From UBA6136 sp964344495 (GTDB lineage Bacteria; Pseudomonadota; Gammaproteobacteria; Methylococcales; Methylococcaceae), in contig CAYFNI010000070.1 of NCBI GenBank assembly GCA_964344495.1, positions 1-12,016 on the forward strand: DNA of 12,016 nt. Direction: 5' to 3'. Of the stretch, positions 1 to 7,915 are shown in pieces. The position numbers and the translations under genes were made by a program. The notes under the pieces were generated by a model that was given only the letters and a program-made list of their open reading frames with translations, made no database searches and was not told the DNA's origin. The first letter of the stretch is position 1. Each line of letters starts with the position of its first letter.

Positions 1-836
<836 letters not shown>

Positions 837-841
837 CGCAT

Positions 842-880
842 GCTCCTCGGCGGAATGACGTGTGAGTCAGCGCAGGAGCC
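842..880 (-). promoter_or_regulatory. Putative thiC expression platform (Shine-Dalgarno sequestering stem)
   Basis: In the transcript, GCUCCU (plus-strand positions 874-879) is perfectly complementary to AGGAGC (842-847), which is the thiC Shine-Dalgarno sequence. The same GGCUCCU stretch can alternatively pair with AGGAAAGCC at 917-925, the 3' strand of the aptamer P1 helix and its flank, as 4 bp plus 3 bp around an AA bulge. This is the layout expected for a switch that hides the ribosome site when TPP is bound. The pairing is seen in the sequence; the mechanism is inferred. A further GC hairpin (GGCCGG/CCGGCC, 892-908) lacks a U run and is not a clear terminator. Confidence 0.5.
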
Positions 881-915
881 GTCCGAACAGCGGCCGGCAC
901 GACCGGCCCCGGAAC

Positions 916-1013
916 AGGCTTTCCTACGCCGGTATTAACCGGGTCAGGTTCGAAGGGTGTGTCTCAGCCCGATCAGGACGCGTTTGCTGTCGCGTCCCGG
1001 GCACCCCTAGCCC
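916..1013 (-). promoter_or_regulatory. TPP riboswitch (THI element) upstream of thiC
   Basis: Read on the minus strand, the conserved TPP aptamer elements appear in order: AGGGGUGCC, a variable P3 hairpin (GGGACGCG/CGCGUCC), GCUGAGA, ACCC, GAACCUGA, and the 3' core UUAAUACCGGCGUAGGAAA. The closing P1 helix can be drawn as GGGCU (1009-1013) with AGCCU (916-920). It lies between the thiC start and a candidate promoter at 1026-1054. Thiamine pyrophosphate binding should reduce thiC expression; an initiation-type expression platform lies downstream. Confidence 0.96.
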
Positions 1014-1025
1014 TAGGTGGCGGCT

Positions 1026-1054
1026 AAGCTAAAGCATGGCCGCCGGTTTGGCAA
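1026..1054 (-). promoter_or_regulatory. Candidate sigma-70 promoter for thiC
   Basis: On the minus strand, TTGCCA (1049-1054; 5 of 6 to the -35 consensus) is followed after 17 nt by TAGCTT (1026-1031; 3 of 6 to the -10 consensus). The predicted start site would fall about 5 nt before the riboswitch aptamer, where one is expected. The -10 match is weak, so the call rests mainly on position and spacing. Confidence 0.4.
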
Positions 1055-1065
1055 GGCACGCCTGC

Positions 1066-1611
1066 TCAGCGGGCGTCCCGCGTGACGGCCGCACCCAGCG
1101 TCAGACTGGTCTGCCAGTTGGTCGACGGATCGCGCTCCTTGTAGTAGCGAACCTCCACCCGGGCGGGCTCGCCGGCTTTGGAGAACAGCGTAGCCTTGCC
1201 CGTCTGCCCCTCCGGGTGACTGACTTCCCAGCTCGATCCCAGGCAGCGCTGGAGGATGCCGAGGCCCTGGTCGTATTCGGCGCTGGCAGTCGCCTCGCTG
1301 CCCTTGCTCCAGGTGCAGGCATAGTTGATCTTGCCGCCGCCCCAGTCGACGATGTCGCAGTCGGTATCGGCGATCAGGCTCTTGGCATCCCAACGCGTGC
1401 TGGCGTAATCGACCGAAGCGGTGCCGCGCAGCGACTGGAAGCCATTGCCGGCCTGAGCGAGTACTTGCTGAACCGATGCACAGGCCTGAGCTTCGGTGAT
1501 CGGTTCCGATTTCTTGGCATTTCCCGCACAACCGGCCATGACCATCGTCACTGCAACGGTGGTCGACAGGCGCGTGAAGCAAGCGGAGTTGAGAGGGATG
1601 GCGCGAAGCAT
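1066..1611 (-). CDS. Hypothetical outer-membrane-type lipoprotein
   Basis: A 181-residue protein that I do not recognise. Its N-terminus has a positive and polar start, a hydrophobic stretch (about residues 15-27) and a lipobox-like M-A-G-C with the lipidated cysteine at residue 28. The next residue is Ala, not Asp, which suits outer-membrane sorting. The mature part is soluble and moderately polar, with cysteines, several Trp residues and alternating charged segments, and no repeated motif. The ATG at 1611 has AAGG about 10 nt upstream. It ends 53 nt before the thiC riboswitch, on the same strand, and has no obvious terminator, so read-through into thiC is possible. A link to thiamine is not supported by sequence. 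The coding call itself is solid because signal sequence, lipobox and frame agree. Confidence 0.8.
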   Translation of the reverse strand: MLRAIPLNSACFTRLSTTVAVTMVMAGCAGNAKKSEPITEAQACASVQQVLAQAGNGFQSLRGTASVDYASTRWDAKSLIADTDCDIVDWGGGKINYACTWSKGSEATASAEYDQGLGILQRCLGSSWEVSHPEGQTGKATLFSKAGEPARVEVRYYKERDPSTNWQTSLTLGAAVTRDAR

Positions 1612-1768
1612 GGCAGCTAAACCTTCGTGTATTAAGGAAAAAACGCTGGCGGAACGGCATCATCTGGCCCCGCCGACTGCCCCGCATGCTAACACTCCGC
1701 GGCAGGATGAAAAAGCCTGTCCGGATGGCATCGCTGCCCGATGACGGGTCGCCGGTACGGCGGCTCTA

Positions 1769-1798
1769 TTGGGTCATGCATGCCCGGGTTGCTATCAT
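1769..1798 (+). promoter_or_regulatory. Possible promoter for the TauE/SafE gene
   Basis: TTGGGT (1769-1774), then 18 nt, then TATCAT (1793-1798). Both hexamers are partial matches. It sits about 85 nt before the transporter start in the 272-nt divergent region 1612-1883, where I see nothing else that is convincing. Confidence 0.3.
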
Positions 1799-1883
1799 GA
1801 CAGGCTGAGCAAGTGCCGTGAGCGGCCGCTGTCCGGCTGTGGGCCATCGTTCACGGCCCCATTCTTCAAGGAAAAATTGCGCC

Positions 1884-2687
1884 ATGACTTTTGACCTCGC
1901 ACAGATCATTTCAGGCCTGCTGGTAGGCTTTCTGGTGGGCCTGACCGGGGTCGGGGGCGGCTCCCTGATGACGCCAATTCTGGTCTTCATCTTTGGGTAC
2001 GCGCCCAAGGCGGCGGTCGGCACCGACTTGCTGTTTGCAGCCATCACCAAGGGCGGCGGGGTCTTTGTCCACCACGGCAAGCACCGTTCGGTGGAATGGA
2101 AGATCGTGCTGCACCTGTGTATGGGCAGTATCCCGGCAGCCTTGCTGGTCATCTACCTGCTGGAAACGGTGTTCACCAAGGACGAAGCCGTCACGGCCAC
2201 CATTACCTTCAGCCTCGGCGTGGCGCTCATTTTCACCTCGCTGGCCCTGTTCCTGCGCAACCGTCTGATGGCCCGCCGCCGACAGGACGAAACGGCCATC
2301 GAGCGCAAAACCCACACCGAACGCTTCGGTCGCTGGCAGCCTTTCCTCACCCTGCTGGTCGGCATCCTGCTTGGCGTGCTGGTGACCCTGTCCTCGGTCG
2401 GCGCCGGTGCACTCGGCACCATCGCGCTGCTATTCCTGTACCCACGGCTGGCGACCGTCCGCATCGTCGGCACCGACCTCGCGCATGCCATCCCGCTGAC
2501 GACCGTGGCCGGACTTGGCCATCTGCACATGGGCAATGTCGATTTCAGCCTGCTGGGCAGTCTGCTGATCGGCTCCCTGCCCGGAATTTACGCCGGCAGC
2601 CTGCTCAGCGCCAAGGTGCCGGAAAAGGTCCTGCGACCGATTCTCGCCACCCTGCTGATGATCATTGGCGTCAAATTCGTCCTCTGA
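1884..2687 (+). CDS. TauE/SafE-type (TSUP family) membrane transporter
   Basis: A 267-residue polytopic inner-membrane protein of the sulfite exporter TauE/SafE family, whose members move sulfur-containing or organic anions; the substrate here is unknown. The family's internal duplication is visible: a glycine-rich GLTGVGGGSLMTP (about 19-31) with VGTDL (45-49) in the first half, and a related glycine-rich stretch SSVGAGALG (170-178) with VGTDL (195-199) in the second. A basic loop (about 125-150) separates the halves, and the rest is largely hydrophobic helices. The frame is open further upstream, but I chose the ATG at 1884 because AAGGAAAA lies 9-16 nt before it and the preceding residues are polar and unlike a transporter. 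It is divergent from the lipoprotein gene and convergent with the phosphoesterase gene (24 nt apart). Sulfur-related transport next to thiazole genes is suggestive but unproven. Confidence 0.88.
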   Translation: MTFDLAQIISGLLVGFLVGLTGVGGGSLMTPILVFIFGYAPKAAVGTDLLFAAITKGGGVFVHHGKHRSVEWKIVLHLCMGSIPAALLVIYLLETVFTKDEAVTATITFSLGVALIFTSLALFLRNRLMARRRQDETAIERKTHTERFGRWQPFLTLLVGILLGVLVTLSSVGAGALGTIALLFLYPRLATVRIVGTDLAHAIPLTTVAGLGHLHMGNVDFSLLGSLLIGSLPGIYAGSLLSAKVPEKVLRPILATLLMIIGVKFVL

Positions 2688-2711
2688 CCAGCGGCCGCGA
2701 ACGACTGGACG

Positions 2712-4097
2712 TCAGAAGCGCAGCACATCAGCCAGATTCCGGGCCTTGGCGTCCCGGTCCGAGAGCGGCGCCAGGCCGAAGCGGGTTTCGATCAGCTTGA
2801 GGATCGAGGTCGTGTCGTAGGTGCCGTGCTCGATCCGGCCGCCGCGACTAAAGGGTGAAATCAACAAGGCCGGCACCCGGCTGCCCGGCCCCCAGCGGTC
2901 CACCCGCGGCGGCGCAACGTGGTCCCAGAAGCCGCCGTACTCGTCATAGGTCACGATGACCAGCATCTGCGGCCACTGGGGGCTTTTTTCCAGCGCAGCC
3001 AGCAACCTGGCTGTCCGGGCCTCCCCCGCCATCAGAACGGCGTCGCCGGGGTGCTCGTTGTAGACTCCCAGCGGCTTGAAGAAGGATACCGCCGGCAGCC
3101 GGCCACGCCGGATGGCCTCCATGAAATCCGCCTCATCCTTCAGGTGCGCCTTGCGTGCCGGAGTTCCATCGGCATAACGCGAGAAATACGTGTAGGGCTG
3201 ATGATGAAACTGGAAGCTGCCATCGGCCTGACCGGCCACCGCATCGCTCCACCCGCCGGCATACCAGGCCCAGTCGATCTGCCGCTCCGAGAGCCGGTCG
3301 CCCAGCGTCGGCTGAGTCTGCGGCGGCAGAACCCGGGCCGGGTCGTCGGCCTTGGGATTGCGNNNNNNNNNNGGATTGCGCGGCCCGAAGGCGGAAAACA
3401 CGTTATTGACGGCATAGCCATCGGCCGTAAACGCCCCGTCCTTGATCACCTGTCCATCGGCATCCAGCTCAATGGTGCTGGATGCGGGCGGGTGCGGGTG
3501 CCGGGGCGTACAGGCGCAGGCCAGCCACATGTGATTCAGGAACGAACCGCCAAATGTTGCGGCAAAGAAATGATCCATCAGGGTATAGCGACGGGCGTAC
3601 TCCCATAACGGCAGCTGACGGCCATCGTAATATCCCATGGTCAGCCCACCGGTATTCGACTCTGCCACGAAGCGGTTCATGCGACCGCCATTGATCTGCC
3701 GCTGATGCTGGAAAAACCGGTGCAACGGATCGGCAATGCGTTCCCTGGCCGGCACGAACCGGCTGATCTCGAACGGACCGTTCGGCAACCGCTCGGGAAA
3801 ACGGGGGTCAATCACGGCCGGCTTTTGTCGCGTATCCAGCACCCGCGGCAGGACCGCGTACGGCTTCCCCGCCCGATCCAGCTGCAGGCGGCTCTCAGTG
3901 GACGCCTGATCAATGCCGTCAGCGCCCGGGAACCGGCCGTAGAGGTTGTCGAAGCTGTGGTTTTCCAGATACACGACGACGATCGTGTCGATGTGCGACA
4001 GCGGATCGGGCGGCGCTGCGGCCGCCACCGGCGCTGACAGGCCTGCGAGCAGCCCCCCCGCCATCCAACCCCGGCGCAGTCGATCAGCGGCCCTCAT
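2712..4097 (-). CDS. Secreted phosphoesterase of the acid phosphatase AcpA / phospholipase C family
   Basis: About 461 codons including an N-run. The family (PF04185 type) hydrolyses phosphate esters outside the cytoplasm; members include acid phosphatases and phospholipases C. Visible features are a signal peptide (residues 1-27, RLRRGW then a hydrophobic run ending AVAAAAP), ENHSFDNLYGRFPGADG (45-61, metal/active-site region), DHFFAATFGGSFLNHMW (175-191), LPPQTQPTLGDRLS (257-270) and TYDEYGGFWDHVAPP (383-397), then GPGSRVPALLISPFSRGG. The paired arginines might act as a weak Tat signal, but the motif is imperfect. ATG 4097 has GGAGGTG 6-7 nt upstream and overlaps the end of the preceding ligase gene by 14 nt, pointing to translational coupling. 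Substrate is not deducible; hydrolysis of an external phosphorylated thiamine precursor would fit the operon but is only inference. The N run at 3363-3372 is probably artificial. Confidence 0.9.
   Translation of the reverse strand: MRAADRLRRGWMAGGLLAGLSAPVAAAAPPDPLSHIDTIVVVYLENHSFDNLYGRFPGADGIDQASTESRLQLDRAGKPYAVLPRVLDTRQKPAVIDPRFPERLPNGPFEISRFVPARERIADPLHRFFQHQRQINGGRMNRFVAESNTGGLTMGYYDGRQLPLWEYARRYTLMDHFFAATFGGSFLNHMWLACACTPRHPHPPASSTIELDADGQVIKDGAFTADGYAVNNVFSAFGPRNXXXXRNPKADDPARVLPPQTQPTLGDRLSERQIDWAWYAGGWSDAVAGQADGSFQFHHQPYTYFSRYADGTPARKAHLKDEADFMEAIRRGRLPAVSFFKPLGVYNEHPGDAVLMAGEARTARLLAALEKSPQWPQMLVIVTYDEYGGFWDHVAPPRVDRWGPGSRVPALLISPFSRGGRIEHGTYDTTSILKLIETRFGLAPLSDRDAKARNLADVLRF
3363..3372. 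other. 10-N assembly gap inside the phosphoesterase gene
   Basis: Ten undetermined bases flanked on both sides by the same 8-mer GGATTGCG (3355-3362 and 3373-3380). Removing one copy plus the Ns deletes 18 bases, exactly six codons. This turns ...FGPRN-P-XXX-RNPKADD... into a continuous FGPRNPKADDPAR. The two contig ends therefore probably overlap and the gap is not real. Confidence 0.85.
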
Positions 4098-5610
4098 GGG
4101 ACACCTCCGGCCGCCGGGTATAGCGGTGTTTCACTCCAACCGGAAAATACGCGACGTCCCCGAAGGGCTTCAGGACCACGCGCGGGTGCTGTCGCTCGGG
4201 CGGGGCGTAATGGCTGAATTCGCTGTTCAGCCGCAGCAACTGGGTGCGGATGCTGGCCGCCAGCCGCCCGGCCTTGTCCGCGTCCTCGACCACACCGGGG
4301 CGCAGCTCGACCGTCACGCGCAGACACGGGTTGCCGTCCTTCGCGGACTCGACCTCCAGCACGAACTTGCCGGTCACCCAATCGATCACCTCGGGCTGCT
4401 CCAGCCCGACGGCCACATTTTCCGGATAAATGTTGGCGCCGTAGAACGACACCGTGAAATCGGCCCGGCCAAACACGAACACCAGCGGCAGGGGCCGGAC
4501 CACGGCATTGCCCAACTCAGCTGCGATGCCGGCTTCGGCGCCGTGCTCGCGCAGAAACTGGCGCATCGACTCGAAGCCGATCACGCCGCCCTTGTCGGCA
4601 ATGTGGTAGCGCATCAGCGGCACGCCGCCATCACCGCTGACGACCAGCGTCTCTTCGTGCACGTCGAAATAGCGGCTGCGCGGGTCGTACTGGACCAGCG
4701 TGGGCAGGCGCGACTCCCCGAACAGTTCCCGCGCCGCCGCGGGGTGCCGAGCCAGAAAGCGGCGGGCGGCAATGGTGAACGGGGTCTCATTGCCCAGCAC
4801 CCCGCCATCCGCCGTCCCGTACAGCGAAGCCGTGTCGAACGCCGGCGCCGTGGAACCCGCCCGGCGAACCAGTTCCGCCCGCCACTCCTCGCTGAAGACT
4901 TCGCCGGCAAACACCATTCGTACCCGGTAGCAGGCCCAGTCGATCCCCTCAGCCTGCCCCGCATCGATGACATCCTTGACGAACGGCGGATACCCGAGCA
5001 GAACGATCTGTTCGAATTCCGGCGCCAGCGTGCGGACGATGCGGAAAATTTCGTCCTTGTTGTTGCCCGGTGTCGCCACCATCAGCGGGTAGCCCTTGCG
5101 CGCCAGATGCCAGCAACAGGACGTCGTGAACAAGCCGCCCACCCAGTTGCCGAGCGCAAAGCAGACGACCGCCAGCGTCGAGCGCTCGTGGGCCCGGAAG
5201 CTGTCGCGGAACACCTGCTCGAAGCGCACGGCGATCTCCGCCTCATGGCTCAGGCCGCGCGGCCAGAAGGTCGGCTGACCGGTCGAACCCGACGACACCG
5301 CCACCCGGTCGCAGTCGGCCAGCCGTCCGTGCCGGCAGCGTTGTGCCAGCGGATAGCCCTGCATGTAGCCGGGCTTGGTCATCAACGGCAGACGGCTGAC
5401 ATCCGCCAGGCAGCCGATGCTGTCCGGGGCGACGCCGTGCCGGGCCAGCCAGTCCTGATAGGCCGGCACCTCGTTCGCCACCCCCCGGAACAGCGCCAGC
5501 AGGCTCGCTTCGGTCGCCGCCGCCGAGGGATCGGCCAGCAAGGCATCCAGGGGCGTCTCGATGAAGCGGCTCAAGGCGGCATTGCCGGCGAGAAATGGTG
5601 TCAGGCCCAT
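4084..5610 (-). CDS. PaaK-like adenylate-forming ligase (phenylacetate-CoA ligase family)
   Basis: A 508-residue ANL-superfamily enzyme resembling phenylacetate-CoA ligases, which activate a carboxylate with ATP and usually pass it to CoA. Motifs in order: the phosphate-binding loop VSSGSTGQPT (about 105-114), LYGTADGG (263-270), RYHIADKGG (334-342), GRADFTVSFYGANIYPENV (381-399), and a C-terminal lysine in GVKHRYTRR (K494) that could be the catalytic lysine. It is longer than classical PaaK (about 430-440), so it belongs to an extended subfamily. The acid substrate cannot be read from the sequence. ATG 5610 has GGAGGG about 7 nt upstream. It begins 27 nt after the thiG stop and overlaps the phosphoesterase gene by 14 nt, so it is very likely co-transcribed with the thiazole genes and under the same TPP riboswitch. 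No CoA-pathway genes such as paaABCDE are nearby. Confidence 0.85.
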   Translation of the reverse strand: MGLTPFLAGNAALSRFIETPLDALLADPSAAATEASLLALFRGVANEVPAYQDWLARHGVAPDSIGCLADVSRLPLMTKPGYMQGYPLAQRCRHGRLADCDRVAVSSGSTGQPTFWPRGLSHEAEIAVRFEQVFRDSFRAHERSTLAVVCFALGNWVGGLFTTSCCWHLARKGYPLMVATPGNNKDEIFRIVRTLAPEFEQIVLLGYPPFVKDVIDAGQAEGIDWACYRVRMVFAGEVFSEEWRAELVRRAGSTAPAFDTASLYGTADGGVLGNETPFTIAARRFLARHPAAARELFGESRLPTLVQYDPRSRYFDVHEETLVVSGDGGVPLMRYHIADKGGVIGFESMRQFLREHGAEAGIAAELGNAVVRPLPLVFVFGRADFTVSFYGANIYPENVAVGLEQPEVIDWVTGKFVLEVESAKDGNPCLRVTVELRPGVVEDADKAGRLAASIRTQLLRLNSEFSHYAPPERQHPRVVLKPFGDVAYFPVGVKHRYTRRPEVSHEGR

Positions 5611-5637
5611 GGGTGCGCCCTCCGGGGTGGTGGTTTC

Positions 5638-6465
5638 TTAACCGGACGAATGATGCCAGAACGGCGTGCCGACAACGGGCGTGCTGGCTTCGGCAGACTC
5701 GCGCTCGCGCATGGCGCCGCCGAGAAACGCCAGCCGTCCGGCATCAATCGCCTGGGCAAAGGCGCGCGCCAGAGCGACCGGATCGGTCGCCTGCGCCACG
5801 GCTGTATTCAGCAGCACGCCGTCGAAGCCCCACTCCATGACCTCACAGGCATGGGATGGCAGGCCGATGCCGGCATCGACCAGCATCGGCACCGACAGCC
5901 GCTCGCGCAGCAACTTCAGCGCATACGGATTGAGCGCCCCCTTGCCGGTCCCGATTGGCGCCGCCCAGGGCATGATCGCTTCACAGCCGACATCGACCAG
6001 CCGCCGGCACAGGACCAGATCCTCGGTGCAGTAGGGCAATACCTTGAAGCCCTCGCGCAGCAGCCGTTCGGCAACGCCGACCATGCCCAGCGTGTCGGGC
6101 TGCAGCGTGTAGTCATCGCCGATCAGTTCCAGTTTGATCCATTCGGTATTGAAGACTTCACGCGCCATCATCGCGGTGGTGAAGACCTCCTCGGCGGTAT
6201 GGCAGCCGGCGGTGTTCGGCAGAAACGGGATATCCAGCCGCGCCAGCAAGTCCCAGAAGGGCTGCCCGCCGATTTCATTGTGGCCGGCCGCCTGACGGCG
6301 GAGCGATACGGTCAGCATCGCCGGTCCGGCCGCCGCCACGGCCTGCTCCAGCACCCGCGGCGAGGGATAGCGGGCCGTGCCCAGCAGCAGCCGGCTGGGA
6401 AAGTGGGTGCCGTAGAGCGTCAGCGCATCGGTGTCCGACGGGGCATGCAGGGGTGTGTCGCGCAT
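5638..6465 (-). CDS. thiG: Thiazole synthase ThiG
   Basis: ThiG condenses deoxyxylulose phosphate, dehydroglycine and the ThiS thiocarboxylate into the thiazole phosphate moiety of thiamine, in the cytoplasm. The 275-residue TIM-barrel protein shows SRLLLGTARYPSP (24-36), SLRRQAAG (54-61), LPNTAGC (82-88), the Schiff-base lysine in EWIKLELIGDD (K111), LPYCTEDLVLCRRLVDVGCEAIMPWAAPIGTGKG, and VDAGIGLPSHACEVMEWGFDGVLLNTAVAQATDP. Length is normal for the family; a short extension precedes the LTLYG start of the barrel. ATG 6465 lies only 2 nt after the thiS stop, and AGGC in the thiS end is the only weak ribosome site, so coupling to thiS is likely. Very secure. Confidence 0.97.
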   Translation of the reverse strand: MRDTPLHAPSDTDALTLYGTHFPSRLLLGTARYPSPRVLEQAVAAAGPAMLTVSLRRQAAGHNEIGGQPFWDLLARLDIPFLPNTAGCHTAEEVFTTAMMAREVFNTEWIKLELIGDDYTLQPDTLGMVGVAERLLREGFKVLPYCTEDLVLCRRLVDVGCEAIMPWAAPIGTGKGALNPYALKLLRERLSVPMLVDAGIGLPSHACEVMEWGFDGVLLNTAVAQATDPVALARAFAQAIDAGRLAFLGGAMRERESAEASTPVVGTPFWHHSSG

Positions 6466-6467
6466 CG

Positions 6468-6665
6468 TCAGCCTCCGGCCACCGGCTGTACCACTTCGAC
6501 CTGATCGTCGGCCTGCAGCCGGGTTTCGGCATAGTGCTGGCGGTGGACAAAACTGAGATTGACCGCAACGGCAAACGGCGGCTTGGCGCCAAAAACCGCC
6601 AGCGCCTCGGCCAAGGTGGCGCCTTCGGGCAGTTCAAGGGGTGTCTGGTTGATGCTGATGCGCAT
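6468..6665 (-). CDS. thiS: Sulfur carrier protein ThiS
   Basis: A 65-residue ubiquitin-like protein ending in the diagnostic Gly-Gly, which is adenylated and converted to a thiocarboxylate that donates sulfur to thiazole. Visible features: MRISINQ beta strand, LPEGATLAEAL, the AVAVN-x-x-FVHR segment typical of ThiS, and the QVEVVQPVAGG tail. It starts 5 nt after the thiO stop, with AAGGAGG about 13 nt upstream inside the end of thiO. It precedes thiG by 2 nt. The activating enzyme ThiF is not in this operon and must come from elsewhere. Confidence 0.97.
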   Translation of the reverse strand: MRISINQTPLELPEGATLAEALAVFGAKPPFAVAVNLSFVHRQHYAETRLQADDQVEVVQPVAGG

Positions 6666-6670
6666 GGCGT

Positions 6671-7771
6671 TCAGGCCGCCTCCTTCAGGTGATAAATGGA
6701 GGACCAGCGCTGGGCGCTGCGCCAGTCCGAGAATGCTTCGGCAGTGGGGGTCGTCATCAGCTGCCGGATCAGCGCCATGGCGGCATCGAGCATGGCCGGC
6801 GCGATCAGAAAGCCGTGGCGATACAGTCCGTTGATCTGGATCAGACGCCGCCCGTCCCAGCGAATTTCGGGCCGATTATCCGGCAACGCCGGGCGGCAGT
6901 GCGACATCATTTCCAGAATTCGTGCTTCGCCAAAGGCCGGGTGTACCGAATACAGGGCGGAGAGCAGTTCCAGTGCCGAACGGACACTGGCGGGTGAGGT
7001 GTCCTCGGATTCGATCTGGGTGGCGCCGATTACATGGACGCCCTCCGGCTTGGGCGCGATGTACAGCGGATAGCGCGGATGCAGCAGGCGCACCGGCCGA
7101 CTCAGCGGCACATCGGGGGCCCAGACGCGCACCACTTCACCGCGCACGCCGCGCAAGCTCGGCCAGTGGGGCTTGGCGCCAAGTCCGCGACAGTCGATGA
7201 TCCAGTCGGCCTCCAGCCGGTCTGGCGTCACCTCGTGCTGCCAGTGCAGGCGCACAGGGGCAGCCTGCAGGGCCGCGCCCAGTGCCGCCAGCAGGGCGCG
7301 GTTGTCGAGCTGGCCTTCCCCCGGCAGGTAGTAGCCGCGCGGAAACCGCTGGCCAAGGGCCGGTTCCAATGCCGCCAGTTCGGCACCCGCCAGCGACTGT
7401 ACCCGCTCCGAGGCCGGCAGGGTGGCGTCCAGGCGGGCCAGACTGCGACCGAACCGGACCGCCTGATCGCGATCCTGGGCATGCCAGACCACCAGCGTGC
7501 CGTTCTGCTGAAAAAACACCGGTTGCGGCAGATCGACCAGCAATTCCGGCCAACGCACCAAGCTCGCCTGGCCCATGTCGACCACCAGCGGCTCGGCATC
7601 GACCGATTCCGCCAGCGGCGCCAGCATGGCGGCGGCGACATGCGCGGCCGAATCGGCGGCATCGGCCGTACCCCGCTCGAACACGTCCACTGCGTGACCG
7701 GCCCGCGCCAGTGCCAACGCCAGCAAGCGGCCCATCAGGCCCGCCCCCAGCACCGCCACACGGGCGCTCAT
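6671..7771 (-). CDS. thiO: Glycine oxidase ThiO
   Basis: ThiO is an FAD-dependent amine oxidase that converts glycine to dehydroglycine, the C2-N donor for thiazole in aerobic bacteria. The 366-residue product has the N-terminal dinucleotide fold VAVLGAGLMGRLLALALARAGHAVDVFER (5-33), AAAMLAPLAE, a central GYYLPGEGQLDNRALLAAL block, WIIDCRGLGAKP, RGVRGEVVRV, PLYIAPKPEGVHVIGATQIESED, and a C-terminal NGLYRHGFLIAPAM block. The frame stays open far upstream through the riboswitch, but ATG 7771 is preferred because GGAGAG lies 6 nt before it and the FAD fold starts directly after. An in-frame ATG at 7807 would add 12 residues and has no good ribosome site. First gene of the thiO-thiS-thiG run, behind a TPP riboswitch. 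Confidence 0.95.
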   Translation of the reverse strand: MSARVAVLGAGLMGRLLALALARAGHAVDVFERGTADAADSAAHVAAAMLAPLAESVDAEPLVVDMGQASLVRWPELLVDLPQPVFFQQNGTLVVWHAQDRDQAVRFGRSLARLDATLPASERVQSLAGAELAALEPALGQRFPRGYYLPGEGQLDNRALLAALGAALQAAPVRLHWQHEVTPDRLEADWIIDCRGLGAKPHWPSLRGVRGEVVRVWAPDVPLSRPVRLLHPRYPLYIAPKPEGVHVIGATQIESEDTSPASVRSALELLSALYSVHPAFGEARILEMMSHCRPALPDNRPEIRWDGRRLIQINGLYRHGFLIAPAMLDAAMALIRQLMTTPTAEAFSDWRSAQRWSSIYHLKEAA

Positions 7772-7915
7772 CGGGCGCTCTCCAGCCGGCAACGGCGGGC
7801 GGGACATGAAGTCAAGGCAGGCAGACACATGACGGTTCCGGTTCCTGAAGCTATCAACAAGACCGGAGCAGGCAGGCGCGGGAAGCGGGAGAAGGCCCCG
7901 CTGCAGCGGAGCTCT

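Noticed and set aside
892..908. GC-rich hairpin GGCCGG/CCGGCC in the thiC leader as an intrinsic terminator
   Set aside because: No U run follows it, so it does not meet the terminator pattern; it may still be part of the leader fold.
1818..1883. GTG start giving the TauE/SafE protein 22 more residues
   Set aside because: The extra residues are Arg/Ser/His-rich and unlike a membrane transporter N-terminus, and the ATG at 1884 has an AAGGA ribosome site.
3946..6504. An 852-codon open frame on the plus strand, antisense to the ligase and thiG genes
   Set aside because: It lies opposite two well-recognised genes and crosses their boundary. Its product is rich in Arg, His, Gln and Gly with no domain I recognise. 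This is the usual shadow of GC-rich coding DNA.
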